Positions 33,371 through 44,902 are shown, numbered from the stretch's first letter. The stretch is 64,000 nt of DNA from Aedes albopictus (GCF_035046485.1 NC_085138.1:329340129-329404128); one strand, 5' to 3'. Numbers and translations are program-made. The notes: a model not told the origin generated them from the sequence alone.

Positions 33371-33749
33371 CTCAAATCTCGAATTCGAACGACGAACTGT
33401 CTTCCCTCTTAACTAATAGATCCAAAAATGGAAGTTTTCCCTCCTTTTCTTCCTCGTGAGTGAACCTGATATCCTTATGTACATTGTTGATGACCTCTAG
33501 AACCTTAGGCAAAGCTTCCCGTTTGATCACACTGAAAATATCGTCGACGTACCTTCACCATTTCCTCGGAAGTAAACCTTGCTCCTTAAGCTTGGTTTCT
33601 AAATTTGCCATGAAAAGCTCGCATAAAAATGGGGATAGGGGATTTCCTATGGGGGCACCTTTGGTCTGCTTGTAGAACTGTCCACGGAATTGGAAGTAAT
33701 TCTCATCCATGCACAGTCTGGCCAAACGTAAATAAGTCCTAACTTTTCC
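33371..33749 (-). pseudogene. Penelope-like reverse transcriptase segment, inverted
   Basis: The minus strand encodes a polymerase segment with KGAPIGNPLSPFLCELFM (motif B region), then RYVDDIFSV (catalytic YVDD) and KLPFLDLLVKRE. These are hallmarks of Penelope-like polymerase. One in-frame stop lies just before RYVDD. The segment is in reverse orientation relative to the downstream GIY-YIG segment, although both belong to a single polyprotein in intact elements. It is broken at both ends. Confidence 0.8.
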
Positions 33750-33750
33750 T

Positions 33751-34569
33751 TCGTCGTTCGAATTCCAGATTTACAGGAAACCTACCAATACCATGCGTGT
33801 CATCCCCTATTCGTCGAATCACTCTTTCCAACATAAGATGGCAGCTTTTCACCACATGGTTCACCGAATGCAGACTCTACCTCTAAGCGATGACGGGAAG
33901 AATAAGGAACTCACTCACATATTCGAAACAGCGAAAATCAACGGATATAAGGAGAGGACAATTCAGGCCATCATCGACAAAAAGGAGAGGTTGTGATATC
34001 GAGGATCCCTAACAACTCTTACCCCTATTTCGGAATCTTTGAAGCGAGTATCAGTCCCTTTCGATCAACACATCACTAATAATTTACGTTCTAGGTTCAG
34101 AAATTTCGGGATCGATTTAGTATTTTCTAGCAGAAGCAATCAGTTGAAGACTTCATTAGGCTCTACAAAGGATCCGGTCAACACCCTAAACAAGGCTGGC
34201 GTTTACAAAATCAGTTGCTCCCATTGTGATAAGGTCTACGTTGGTCAAACAAAACGGTCTTTGGAGGTTAGATTCAGGGAACATATGGCGGAGGTGGGAA
34301 AGGCGCAGAGGACAGTGAGTAGAGGTTTGGAATACGATTTCAGGTCGAAAGTTGCTGAACATGTCTTTGAGGAGGGCCACCCTGTAACTACAGAGGATAT
34401 TCAAATTTTGCGAAATGTAACTTCACCTTGGAAATTGGACGTTGCTGAGAGTCTAGAGATATACAAACAGGTACCTAACACGCTGTTGAATAAGGATCAA
34501 GGCAATGGAAGTTCGTGGCTTTTCAAATTGTTACCCCCTAAACACTCTCGTATGGTGTGCGTCTCATAA
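33751..34569 (+). pseudogene. Penelope-like C-terminal region with GIY-YIG endonuclease
   Basis: In one frame, the region begins at SFEFQIYRKPTN and passes SSNHSFQHKMAAFHHMVHRM (post-polymerase region). After a single stop at 33994-33996, it continues into a GIY-YIG nuclease: GVYKISCSHCDKVYVGQT near 34200-34250, then RFREHM. The Cys pair inside the nuclease is typical of Penelope-like elements. The nuclease would nick target DNA for insertion. The polymerase core is missing from this strand because it lies inverted just upstream. Confidence 0.85.
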
Positions 34570-34900
34570 TGTACCTGTGATACATGAACTTTGTTTACCT
34601 ATCCTGTGCTGGAGGGAAATGTACCTATTCGGTGTTGGAGGGAAATTTTACCTATTCTATAGTGGAGGTTAATATAGATATAAGTTTTTGCATGCTCGGA
34701 AAAAAAAACTACCTAGATTAAGTTACCTATTCCTTTTACCTAAGATGTATAAGACGTGTAGAATGCGATGGATCTCTTCAGTCGAGTCAAGTACAAGACA
34801 CTGAAGACGACCTTACAGTTGAGGTCGAAAAACGTATCTGTCAAAGGATGCAAATTCTTAGTGGAATTCAAAGGAACCCGATTGAAATTAACCCGATTTT
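34570..34900 (+). mobile_element. 3' non-coding region of the Penelope-like element
   Basis: It has two short direct repeats near 34607-34660 (GGAGGGAAATGTACCTATTC and a variant) and a hammerhead-like motif at 34797-34842. The exact 3' end was not determined. Confidence 0.55.
34797..34842 (+). ncRNA. Candidate hammerhead-ribozyme motif
   Basis: In order: GACA (34797-34800), CTGAAGA (34801-34807, matching the CUGANGA core), stem CGACC/GGTCG around a 10-nt loop, an A-rich box (AAAA), a short segment, then ATC followed by TGTC (34839-34842), which pairs with GACA. Hammerhead ribozymes are known in Penelope-like elements, and this is the expected place. Imperfections are that the GAAA box overlaps the stem and that stem III is minimal, so activity is uncertain. 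Confidence 0.45.
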
Positions 34901-35390
34901 CTTTTTATTTACATTATTACATTTTACACGATAGAGCACCTTTTTTGAGCCACTATGATTTTTTTCAGATGTTTAAACCTTAAATTAAACTTTAGGTATC
35001 AAAAATCAGTTTCAAAGAGATTTTTTTTTGAAATCGCCGATTGACAGCTGGGCAACTACTTGACAGCTGCACCCAGTACAAAATCCGGCTGCCATGCAAA
35101 CTTTAAATTGGGCACCAAAAATTTTGAAAAAAAATGTAAAATATGGACATTGGCTAAGTTTGGCATGCAGATTCAGAAAATGTTAGCACCGTTAAAAATC
35201 AATTGTTCAGATGCTTTTCCTTTTCTGGATATCCCGTGATACAACGCAGCAGAGATATTTTTAAAAATCGTTTCTGCAACTTCTCTGTAATATTGCCACG
35301 ATATTATTTTATTTTCAAAATCTTTCAAAGTTTAGTTCAAAGCTAGTTCAGCTCGCCTCGATATTCTTTTAACGATGTCCAAAAGCGTCT
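34900..35390. other. AT-rich stretch with no recognised feature
   Basis: A direct repeat of TTGACAGCTG occurs near 35040-35070. Nothing else is assignable. Confidence 0.3.
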
Positions 35391-36310
35391 CACAGAACTT
35401 TTGGTGAAAATTCCGAAAAATATCCGGAGAAATTTCTGAAAATAAGCCTTATTTTAATTCCTGAAAACATCTATGGAGGAACTGTGGACGAAAGCATTCC
35501 TGGAGAAACTTCTGGAAAAATTCCTATGATATTCGGAAGAGCCCAGAAGAACTTCTGACAAAAATCTCTGAGAAATTTCTGGACAATGATTTTTTATTCA
35601 ACGAAGAACTCTCTAACAAAATTTAAAAAAACGAACCCCTGAAACCTTTAAAAATCCCAGGAAAATATCTAAAATAATTTTCAAAGGAATATAAAAGAAT
35701 CCAAGATTAAACCCTTAAAAAATTACAAGTGCAACGCCTGGTCTTAATTTTAAAGAAACTCGAGGAGTGAATCCCGGAGGAACTTCTAGAATAAAAAAAT
35801 AGAATGTGATGGAAGATTTTTTTTTATCATTTTTTTTTTTAATGTTGAGAGGAATTTCTGAAGATAAATCCTGGAGGCACTCCTGGAAATATTTCAGGAG
35901 GAACTCCTGCAAGGGTTCTCGATGGAGCTCTTGAAAAAGGGACTCTACGAATAAAAAGACACGGACATCGTTTTCAATCAGAGACTTACAGGCTGAATGA
36001 AACTTAACACTAGACAATGGGCACGACACACATTACGAGCTCCAGTGGATACGGGAAAGAAACATTTCATGCGAAAAGTTTCATCTCTTGGAGCGGGAGT
36101 CGAACGTGGAACTCCTGGAAAACCCCCGGTTAATCTTTACATACACCGATTCAGGGAGAAATCCCTGATAACAATGAAAGGTACTTGTTGAACAATTTCT
36201 GGTAGAACTACTGAAAAGTTTATGAAGGAACTCTTGATGGAACACTCAGATGAACTCCTGAATGAACTTCCGGAGAAAAATAAACCATAGGGAAACTCCT
36301 GGTAAAACCT
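35390..36310. repeat. Degenerate 12-bp-period repeat with a tRNA-like insert
   Basis: Units of AACTTCTGGAAAAATTCC type. They are interrupted at about 36000-36170 by sequence whose minus strand has a B-box-like GTTCGACTCCC, possibly the head of a decayed SINE. Confidence 0.5.
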
Positions 36311-36636
36311 TAGAAGAAGAGAGGATTTCCAAAGTAATTAGCAAACAAATAGTCAAGTAATTTGTTGAATCCATAGAAAAAATTAAAAAAAAATCTGAAA
36401 GATTTCCATAAAAAATACCGACGAATTTTTAAACTATTTCCCAAACATATTGCCACAAAAACCCCACAAACAATTAATTTCTAAAGAAAGTAACCTAGGA
36501 ATTGGGCGACAGGAATAGAAAAAACAATGTTCGAAAACGATTTGCTCAAGCTGTTTTTAAAACAATTGCTGGCGGAAATACCGAAGGAAGCTACACCGAA
36601 ATGCTGAAAATAGCTACTCCGATTGTTAAACCACCC

Positions 36637-37479
36637 CAGGTAACCAATAAGCAGTTTAAATGGCATTTATTCGGCACTATATGCGCCTTTACGGCAGGTC
36701 ATTAAATGCTAATTTGCCCCATATGCGCCATAAGTGCTACTTAAATTCAGGTTTTGGCCCAATATACGGCTGATTTAATGTTTAAATTCCCTACCCCCCA
36801 GATTGTCAAAAATAAAAACAAAAAATTTCCCCTGCCCATTTTACGGCCTCTCTTTCTCTTCTATTTTTATCTTCACTCTCCTGTGCAACTTTTGAGGCTT
36901 GGGGGCACGTTTTGAAATTCCGTTCTTGTTTTTTTGCTTATTTTTGGGCGAAATTGGGATTTGATCCCTCGATCCTCGGGTTGACGATGGTGTTGAACCT
37001 CGCTACGATGTAAGCTATAGATGATTAGATAATGTGCGTAGGTTTTTTGATCAATTTAAAGCTTGAATATTACACCGGCAGTAGCTTCGTCGGATACGCT
37101 ATGTGCCCAGCATGTGCTGATAATTAAATCGAGCATTGGAAAGTAGCCAAAAATGTGGAATTTATTTGCCAAAGCATGAATTTTAGTTGCTACTCTATAA
37201 ATGACAGGACAAGCGAATGATAATGGCATCTACAGCCGGGGCACGTAAATTTAAAAGTGGAAATGTGTTGTGGGTTTAGTATCACTCCTCCCACTTAGCA
37301 GTTTTATGGCACTAATGTAGCAGTTATGCTGCTTGTTGACCAAAACATACCGTGCATCTGAAATGCTACATAACTGCTGTCAGATTTTAGCCGTTGAACT
37401 GCTATCATACGGCAGTAAGCAGGTCAAATGCAGATATGAAACAGAAATACGGCTTATTCAAATGCTTATTGGTTACCTG
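36637..37479. mobile_element. MITE with CAGGTAACCAATAAGCA termini, 843 bp
   Basis: A 17-bp perfect inverted terminus, CAGGTAACCAATAAGCA, starts at 36637, with its complement ending at 37479. The interior is rich in GCAGTTATG / CATAACTGC motifs near the right arm. A tRNA-like B box lies near 36965. There is no coding frame, and no clear target duplication. Confidence 0.7.
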
Positions 37480-37493
37480 AGACGTATCAACTA

Positions 37494-38528
37494 CCGTCAA
37501 GGCGCCATTCACCGTGGGGCTCCATTCACCGTGTGCCTTCGAATATTTTTTCATTATTTCCATATTATGATTGAATGATATGACAATTTTCCTCCAATTT
37601 CACCAATACAACACTAATGTATTGTTACCATGCCAAAACGCTTATTAGAATCATTTAAAACTATCATTTTAACACTAAAGTGTGTTTACATGAAGCGGGT
37701 TTCTGCTCGTTCACTGCATTCATAGTGAAAAAACGAAAACTGCGCTAAGGTGATTTAAGCGATAAACTAAATATAGTAACGTTTTTATTCCACCAAGAAG
37801 CAATTGAATTCACATATCAGGTATGTATTTTGCATTACCGAAGTAAGTTTAACAAGAAAGTACGATTACTCATACTTTTTAATTGCAACAAAAAGGCACG
37901 GTAAATGGGTACCCTAAAAATCAATGGTCTCCATTCACCGTGCCCCATATTGTCCCATATATCTAGAAAAAATCGAAAATTTGTACATTCGTTTTTCTAA
38001 TAAAATCTTGCAAGTTATTACTTGAAATAAATTTAAACGAAGAAAATTCCCTTGGCTGGGTTGTTTTGATCATTTTTAAACAAATAGAATAAAATTTCTC
38101 ATACACGGTGAATGGGTCCCTACTACCACGGTGAATGGTGACCTACCACGGAATTAGGCGACCTTACTACCCTTTACTAATTGTACTATATCACCAAATT
38201 TTGTGAAAAATTTTCTAATTCTGTGGATATTGCTTTAATTTTAACCTATAATGAAGGCAATTAAAAGCGGCACCAACAATGTTTATAAGACTGGTGTCAA
38301 ATGACAGCCCTTAGGCGCCGTCCACAAATTACGTAACGCTCTAGGGGGAGGGGGGAGTATGACCGAGCGTTACGGCCTATACAAAAAATTTAAGGTTTTC
38401 ATACAAAAAAGCGTTACGGAGGGGGGAGGGGGAGTTGAAAAATGTTGATTTTAGCGTTACGTAATAAATGGATGCTGCCTTATTTGCCCCGAATCCTCTT
38501 AGATCCACGGTGAATGGTGCCTTGACGG
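37494..38528. mobile_element. TA-flanked element with CCGTCAAGG termini
   Basis: The inverted termini are CCGTCAAGGCGCCATTCACC at the left and the complement of CCGTCAAGGCACCATTCACC at the right. TA lies at 37492-37493 and 38529-38530. ATTCACCGTG or its complement recurs at least six times in the subterminal regions of both ends (near 37508, 37528, 37931, 38105, 38129, 38507). It has no transposase and carries a nested 166-bp MITE. Confidence 0.75.
38314..38479. mobile_element. 166-bp MITE with 3-bp duplication, nested
   Basis: The termini are GGCGCCGTCCACAAATTACG and the complement of GGCAGCATCCATTTATTACG. TTA is duplicated at 38311-38313 and 38480-38482. The interior has G-rich GGGGGAGGGGGGAG blocks. 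It belongs to the same family as 60856-61020. Confidence 0.8.
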
Positions 38529-38644
38529 TACTTGTATTTGTCTCTCGATAACCTTGTTTCTGACTCTGGGGCTAGGGACGGCATTCCCTTTGTTTTGAAG
38601 TGTGCAATGAAACGCTTCGCAGTGGTTCCGCCATACAGGGGATA

Positions 38645-38995
38645 CTCAAAATAACTGGGACAGGTAAAATTTTCAATTTTCAAAAAATGTTCAACTTGCT
38701 GTAACTTTTCGAAAATGGCATCAAATATTCTCAAATTTTTACTGTGAGTTCATCAACTAGTTGTGTATTAGTGGACAAAATTTGGAAAAGATCGAGCCAT
38801 TCTATACGAAGTTATGAAGGTTCTAGAAAAAGGTGTAATTATCCGATAGCCAACTTTGAGCTGTTGTATCTCCGGATTCAATGAACCGAATGCAATGAAA
38901 TTTTGATCATTTCATATTATCAGGCCAAATTTTATAAATTTTAATGTATCTATTACAGAGTTACAGCCATATTTCTGTGTCCCGATTATTACGGA
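38645..38995. mobile_element. Probable TA-flanked MITE, 351 bp
   Basis: The imperfect inverted termini CTCAAAATAACTGGGACA and TCCGTAATAATCGGGACA (read inward from the right) are flanked by TA at 38643-38644 and 38996-38997. The interior is non-coding. Confidence 0.5.
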
Positions 38996-39000
38996 TACAG

Positions 39001-39690
39001 GCTTTAGGATGTCTAGCCTAGTCTCCTTACAAATTATTGTTCGGAATTTCTTTGATCGACCTGAAGGCTCAAGCATCCGTCATCATTTTTCGGAAAATAA
39101 AAAGCAGTTTTCTCGTTGCAAATCAAAACAAGGATCATGAAAATATATTCACTGCATTATATATCTCATGTGGAGTACAGTGTATATATTTTCATAGCAA
39201 AAACTTTTGTTTTGAAAGAAAAAACTGCTTTCAAATGTTTGATGATGACGATGATTCCAATGATGAAAAGTTCAACGTGAACTGTAACTGAAAGTTTCTT
39301 TTATTATTCTCGTAGTGGCTACGGAAAGAGGAAAAATGCTCAAAAAAACTTCTAACCAGTCTGCCTTCCACTTAACACAAACAGACAAGTATCGTACTAT
39401 GTTGTCCGGTTTTCGTCTAACCACGAAAAGCCAGNNNNNNNNNNNNNNNNNNNNNNNATTCAGACCTCTGTTCTCGAATATTGCAAATTCAATCATAAAA
39501 CATCTACAGGGTCATTCTACGCCAAGAGTACACCCTAAAACGAAAGTATACATACGTGTGTACGATTCACTCACTAGTAATGGTATTAAAAATTTATACA
39601 ATTACATGTTGCACAGAACAGACGTTTTTCAAGATGTAAATAGCCTAAAGAAAGTACAAGTTTACTATGCAATTATTCTTAAAAGGTGAC
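39001..39690. other. Unassigned stretch containing an assembly gap
   Basis: A plus-strand frame runs across the 23-N gap (39435-39457) but has no recognisable features. The end of this stretch (39635-39690) is similar to 41330-41390, suggesting a segmental or element duplication. Confidence 0.3.
39435..39457. other. Assembly gap (23 N)
   Basis: Twenty-three undetermined bases, the same length as the gap at 17025-17047. Confidence 0.99.
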
Positions 39691-40075
39691 CCTCTTCTGA
39701 TTCTCTGCTGCTCGCTTCTCATTCCTCACTGATCACTCATACATCCTCACACTGCACTTTACAATGTTCACTTTACACTTCTTACTTCTCACTCACTTCA
39801 CCACACACTAATCACAGCCAGCTCCTAATTATCCACCCACCATTCTTCACTTCACAAACTTCGCAACTTTACGGCCAATTTATTCACACTCTTCGCTGCT
39901 CATTTCTAACTACTCTTTTCTCATTATTTCACACTATTTACTTCTCACCTCTTACTCCCGCAGGTTACGTTGTTTACTTCTCACTCCTCACTTTGAAATG
40001 CTCATTTCTTCCCAACTACTTCTCACTCCTCACTTTTATTGCCGACTGAGCACTGATCACTTCTCACTATACCAA
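39690..40075. repeat. Degenerate CTTCTCACTCCTCACT repeat
   Basis: A pyrimidine-rich strand with recurring CTCACT / TTCTCACT words at irregular spacing. The field continues at about 41095-41250 and 41440-41640. The RTE copy at 41650 abuts it. Confidence 0.7.
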
Positions 40076-41095
40076 ATAAAATTTTGATCTTGAAATTTTC
40101 CAGCCTAAAGTAATCAGACAGTAGTTTACAAATACTCCAAGATCAAAGTTTGATGCCCTTTTTTGATGTTTTTGTTTCAATTTTGCCCCTAATCAACGCT
40201 TTATTTCAGCAGGATTCAGGTAAATTTATTGTATGATACAAATAATATTGTAAAATTATATAACTGTGGCGAGCGTATCAATAAAATGTAGCTTATTCGA
40301 CATCAATGTTGATATTATCTAATATTTCAGATTCTAAACCGAAAAATCAAGTAATTCAAAGAAATGCCATTAAGATGACGAGGAAAACAGGAAGTATTTG
40401 ACAGATAACTAATTCGAAGCAGTCTAATAATGGTGTGCCTGAACGTTGCTCAACCGCATCCTTTGGAGTACCCTTCCACTAACAACACCTAGAACAACAC
40501 CCATATCCCCTTGACAGCTAGGCCTGGGAGGTCGTGGAACTTTCTACACCTTTCTTAGGTGTCTAACAAACCATCCTTCCATATTCGTCAGCAGTCGCAA
40601 GGACTAGGCTAGGACAACTCTCGACTGTTGGAGGATTGCGTCAGTCTTGTCGAAAAGTCAGAGATCTTTGTGTTATCTTTGTGTAATCTGTGTGTTATGG
40701 TAGCCGACGAGAAGAAGGCAATCCTCGTAACTGTGGGCTAGGGCTGTACTACCGATGAAATTTGTGCGACTTGCTTAATGCTTATGTTAACTTTTTCAGT
40801 GGTAACCAGGTAAATGAATAAACCATGACAATTTATCATACGCTTTTTCGCCAAGGAAAGCACCCCATTAAGCCCTATCCAACTCCAGATATCTATGAAG
40901 TGGGCCAAGTTCTTGAAGTTCTTGGACATATTCTGAGTAGATATCTAATCAACATTTCCTCCCCATCCCCGCTGATCGTAAGGACCTGGCCAGGTGTCGA
41001 GAGATCGTAAAATGAAAGGTTTGTTCCAGTCCCAGGCAACTTTTCTGGCGCATTAAACGTTTCTATCGACAGCCACCCCAGGATGTGTACGGTCG
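40076..41095. other. Unassigned segment between CTCACT repeat blocks
   Basis: Non-repetitive sequence. 40430-40740 is GC-richer and could be part of a retroelement untranslated region, but I could not match it. No gene is supported. Confidence 0.25.
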
Positions 41096-41648
41096 GCTAC
41101 TGAGCACTGATCACTTCTCACTCCTTACTCTTCACTACTAAATTCTCACTAATCACTGTTCAATCTCACGGCTTTGTCTTAACAAGTAACTGTTCACTCC
41201 TTACTACTCATTGCTTCATACTTCTTACTTTTCACTACACTTAACTAATCACAGCTGCACAAAATGACAGCGATCTTGGATTAGACAATCATCTTTAATT
41301 CATGTTACATAAAATACACGTTTGTTAGGTGTTGATAGCTTAAACAAAGTATTTAAAGTCAACTACGCAATTCTGTTTAAAAGGTGAACCGTTTAGTCCC
41401 TCGATATTTGAAATACCAGCAAATAAGGGGTTGTATATGTATGTGTTTGCACTTCACTCCTCTCTTCTCACTATTTACTTATTTATCTTTTTTATTTGTT
41501 ATCATTCCTCACTGCTCACACTTGCCTCCCACTACTCACAGATTCCCACTCCTTCCTCCTCACTCTGTACGTTACAATGCCCACTTTCCACTGCATACTT
41601 CTCACCTACTCTTCACCACGCGCTTATCATTATCCACCCACCATTACT
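41095..41648. repeat. CTCACT-type repeat blocks
   Basis: Two blocks (about 41095-41250 and 41440-41640) of the same pyrimidine-rich word repeats as at 39690. They are separated by sequence similar to 39600-39690. Confidence 0.65.
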
Positions 41649-41666
41649 CTTACCTTACCTTACCAA

Positions 41667-42260
41667 TCAGGCTAAGGCCGGGGTGGCCTCTGCTGTACAT
41701 AGTAACCGCCTCCATTCCACTCGGTCCATGGCTGTTTGTCTCCAGTTCCGCACTCTGCGTAGGGTCCGCAGATCGCCCTCCACTTGGTCGACCCACCTAG
41801 CTCGCTGTGCTCCACGTCTTCTGGTACCGGTTGGATGACTCTCGAGAACCATTTTAGCCGGGTTGCTATCTGACATCCTGATGACGTGACCCGCCCACCG
41901 TAGCCTCCCGATTTTCGCGGTATGGACGATGGTTGGTTCTCCCAGCAGCTGATGCAGCTCGTGGTTCATTCGCCTTCTCCAAGTCCCGTCTTCCATCTGC
42001 ACTCCGCCGTAGATGGTACGCAACACCTTCCGTTCGAAAACTCCAAGGGCGCGTTGGTCCTCTGCACGTAGGGTCCATGTTTCGTTCCCATAGAGGACGA
42101 CCGGTCTAATCAGCGTTTTGTAGATGGTTAACTTCGTGTTACGGCGAACTTTATTCGATCGTAGAGTTCTGCGGAGTCCAAAGTAAGCACGATTTCCTGC
42201 CACAATGCGCCTTTGAATTTCTCTGCCGGTGTCATTATCGGCGATCACCAGTGAGCCCAA
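41667..42260 (-). pseudogene. C-terminal RTE polymerase fragment, open
   Basis: A 197-codon frame covers the region after the polymerase catalytic box: RNTKLTIYKTLIRPVVLYG, RRRMNHELHQLLGEP, LRWAGHVIRM and GTRRRGAQRARWVDQVEGDL. It is intact where the copy at 27187 is frameshifted, so the two copies are independent insertions. It is separated from its polymerase core by the SINE and further lesions. Confidence 0.8.
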
Positions 42261-42431
42261 GTAAATAAATTCGGGGTAGCAGGCGCAGTGATTCCTCCCT
42301 GGAGCCCATTGCCATCATATACTTTGTCTTCGACACATTAATGACAAGTCCGATTCGCCTGGCTTCACACTTTAGTTGAATGTGCGTTTCCGCCATCGTC
42401 TCAAATTCACGAACTATAATATCAATATCAT

Positions 42432-42658
42432 GCTGGGCCCGTGGCGTAGTGGCTACACGTTTGCTTCAGAAGCAGATGGTCGTGGGTTCGATCCCAGCCC
42501 CGGCACTTTTGTCAGTTGCTTTTTCCCCCTGAGAGCAGCTGACACTGACCCTCTTCTGAGCCCATGGCTCAAACGGACCCGGATACATGGACATCGGCGA
42601 ACGGCACCTCATAATGAACCCCCAATCGAACTGGAAAAAGTGATTGAAGAATAAAAAA
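42432..42658 (+). mobile_element. tRNA-derived SINE with 14-bp target duplication, inside the RTE copy
   Basis: The head has A box TGGCGTAGTGGC and B box GGTTCGATCCC. It is followed by a ~150-bp body and an A-rich end. The 14-bp direct repeat AATATCAATATCAT flanks it at 42418-42431 and 42659-42672; in the uninterrupted RTE this sequence occurs once, over the catalytic-box codons. It differs from Feilai in both head and body. I do not recall the family name with confidence. Confidence 0.88.
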
Positions 42659-43610
42659 AATATCAATATCATCAGCGAAACCAAGCAGCTGAACGGAGTT
42701 CGTGAAAATCGTCCCACTCGTGTCTATCCCCGCTCTCCTTATTACACCATCTAACGCAATGTTGAACAGCAAGCACGAAAGACCATCACCTTGTCGTAAC
42801 CTCTGCGAGATTCGAAGGGACTCGAGAGTGTCCCTGAAACTCGAACTACGCACATCACTCGATCCATCGCCGCCTTGATTAATAGTATCAGGTTATCCGG
42901 GAATCCGTATTCGTGCATAATCTGCCATAGCTGTTCTCGATCGATCGTATCATACGCCGATTTGAAATCGATGAACAAGTGATGTGTTGGCACGTTGTAT
43001 TCGCGGCATTTCTACAACACAAAGCTGTTTGCTCTAACTGAGCGTAGAACATTTTTTTCTCGTCATCAGGTCTCCCTTCGTGTGGGCAGTGGACGTTGAT
43101 AATGCTGTAGTTGAAGAAACGGCCCTTAACTCTCAACATGCACATCCTTGCGTTCATCGGCTGGCACCCGATCATACGTTGTCTTGCCCAACACTATAAA
43201 TCCTGTTCCCAGTTCATTGGTGGTGCCACAGCTTTGGTAGAAGGTAGCCGCTCGATGCCCACTTTTCCACACCTTCTCCAGTCCAACAAAGTTACTGCAA
43301 CGCCACGATGTCGAAGTTGCGGGGATGTAGCTCGTCGTAAATTATCCTGTCACATCCTGCGAAACCTAGTGACTTGCTATTCCATGTTCCAAGTTTCCAA
43401 TCGTAGTCCTTATTTCGTCGCGTGGGTCTTTGCCGATTGTATCGAATCGTATTTTCTCCTATGTTATTCGCAATGGGGATTTTTACGGGTGGCTTATTGG
43501 GCCGACGCCAACACTCCTGTCTCGCCGGAGGGCCATCGTGCCAGTTCTGTTTAACGTCCCAACCAACACTGGGACGATCACGCTGATGGGGCTACCACCT
43601 TGGATCTAGC

Positions 43611-44590
43611 TGGGCGTGATGCAGCATTTCTTACTCAGCCGCTGGATGCCAAATCAGACGCTGTTTGAGCCGCACCTCCTTGGTGAACAGACACTCGGAT
43701 CGTACCTCCTCAATCTAAAGTCAGAAGGACAACAGTGGCCAGGCTGCACTACCAGCTAAGCACACAACTCCTTAACTGGCGGTCTTTGTCACCGCTTGAC
43801 CCGTGGAAGCATGAGGTAGGAACTTGTGATGAGGACCAGAGCTATGTTGGACGCACTCCTTATCGACTCACCGTTTTGCAGCCCTTCAATGATAGGTGTT
43901 TCTCCTTTATAATGCACTGGTTCATCACACGGAATGCTTTGGATTTAATCATATTTTCACATGTAGAATCCAATAAAAATAGTCAGATGAAAAATCTCGG
44001 GGGATACCATCGTCACAAAGAATAGTTGATGCAATTTTGCTGAATGGGATTTACTTCAATGGTTGATTTGCTTACCACAGGACACAGGTACACAAAAGAC
44101 AAAGGAAACATGTTACCTACAATTCCCTTTGAAATTAAGACACTCAAGCATGATGCAAATTCCAATGGATCCAAAACCGACAACCGGTAGAACATTCCTC
44201 GCATTTTTCGGTAGCCTATGATGGTCCCAAGCATCCGAAAATGTTTCCCTTCTGTTTCTGCTGCCGTAGCCAGGAGAAATTCCGTTCGATCGATAAAGGC
44301 ATTTTTGCTCTATTGCTTCGACCCTACAGTTAAGATACAGCGCAGCGAACGATCCAGGCACTAGGCAGAAGCTATTTCTCAAACAACCGCAGACAATAGA
44401 ATTCCTGGTTCGGTCCTCCGGAATTCATTTTACCGGTTGCTTTTTGGCCTTCCCATACTGCACCAGCCGGCCGGTCCCCGGCGGCCCCGGCTTGTGACCC
44501 ATTCTTTATGGGCTGCTGCTACTGCACAGCTCCTGATGACGGCGACGTTGCAATGTGGATGAGGATAGAGATATGAATCTTCTTACACAG
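43611..44590. other. Unassigned segment, possibly RTE 5' region in part
   Basis: The first 200-400 bp may be the 5' untranslated part of the adjacent RTE copy, but the boundary could not be set. The rest shows no recognised element or gene. A GC-rich patch lies at 44460-44500. Confidence 0.25.
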
Positions 44591-44593
44591 ATA

Positions 44594-44808
44594 TTATGTT
44601 TCCAGTTCAAAACCGAATTAGCGACATTTTTTCTTCGACTTCCGCTGCTTTTGCCTTGCGTTAAACACAATGTCGGAAGTGGGGCGCTGTATTGTACACC
44701 TGGTGCTCTATACAGCGCCCCACTTCCGACATTGTGTTTAACGCAAGGCAAAAGCAGCGGAAGTCAAAGAAAAAATGTCGCTAATTCGGTTTTGAACTGG
44801 AAACATAA
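44594..44808. mobile_element. Near-perfect palindromic MITE, 215 bp, TA-flanked
   Basis: Two ~100-bp arms (from TTATGTTTCCAG inward to GGGGCGCTGTAT) are complementary, with one difference noticed (CTTCGAC versus CTTTGAC), around a ~17-nt loop near 44701. TA flanks at 44592-44593 and 44809-44810. The transcript would fold into a long hairpin. No coding capacity. Confidence 0.85.
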
Positions 44809-44902
44809 TAGCATTCTGAATAGGCAGTATGGATCAGGCAGTGATTGAATTCGATAAATTACCCGAGGGGTCATTTCCTTCGTCGTTCCTGGGCCTAACC
44901 TA

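Larger units (their letters stand above)
41649..43610 (-). mobile_element. RTE-clade LINE (family A), second copy with internal deletion and a SINE insertion
   Basis: Read on the minus strand, it starts with untranslated sequence and the endonuclease N terminus (LGTWNSKSLGFAGC and IIYDELHPRNFDIVALQ near 43400-43300). It continues to about 43040 and then jumps directly to the polymerase region before motif A. Comparison with 24975-27630 shows that about 1.4 kb is missing. It ends in GGTAAG repeats at about 41650. A SINE sits in the catalytic-box region. The copy is dead. Confidence 0.8.
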
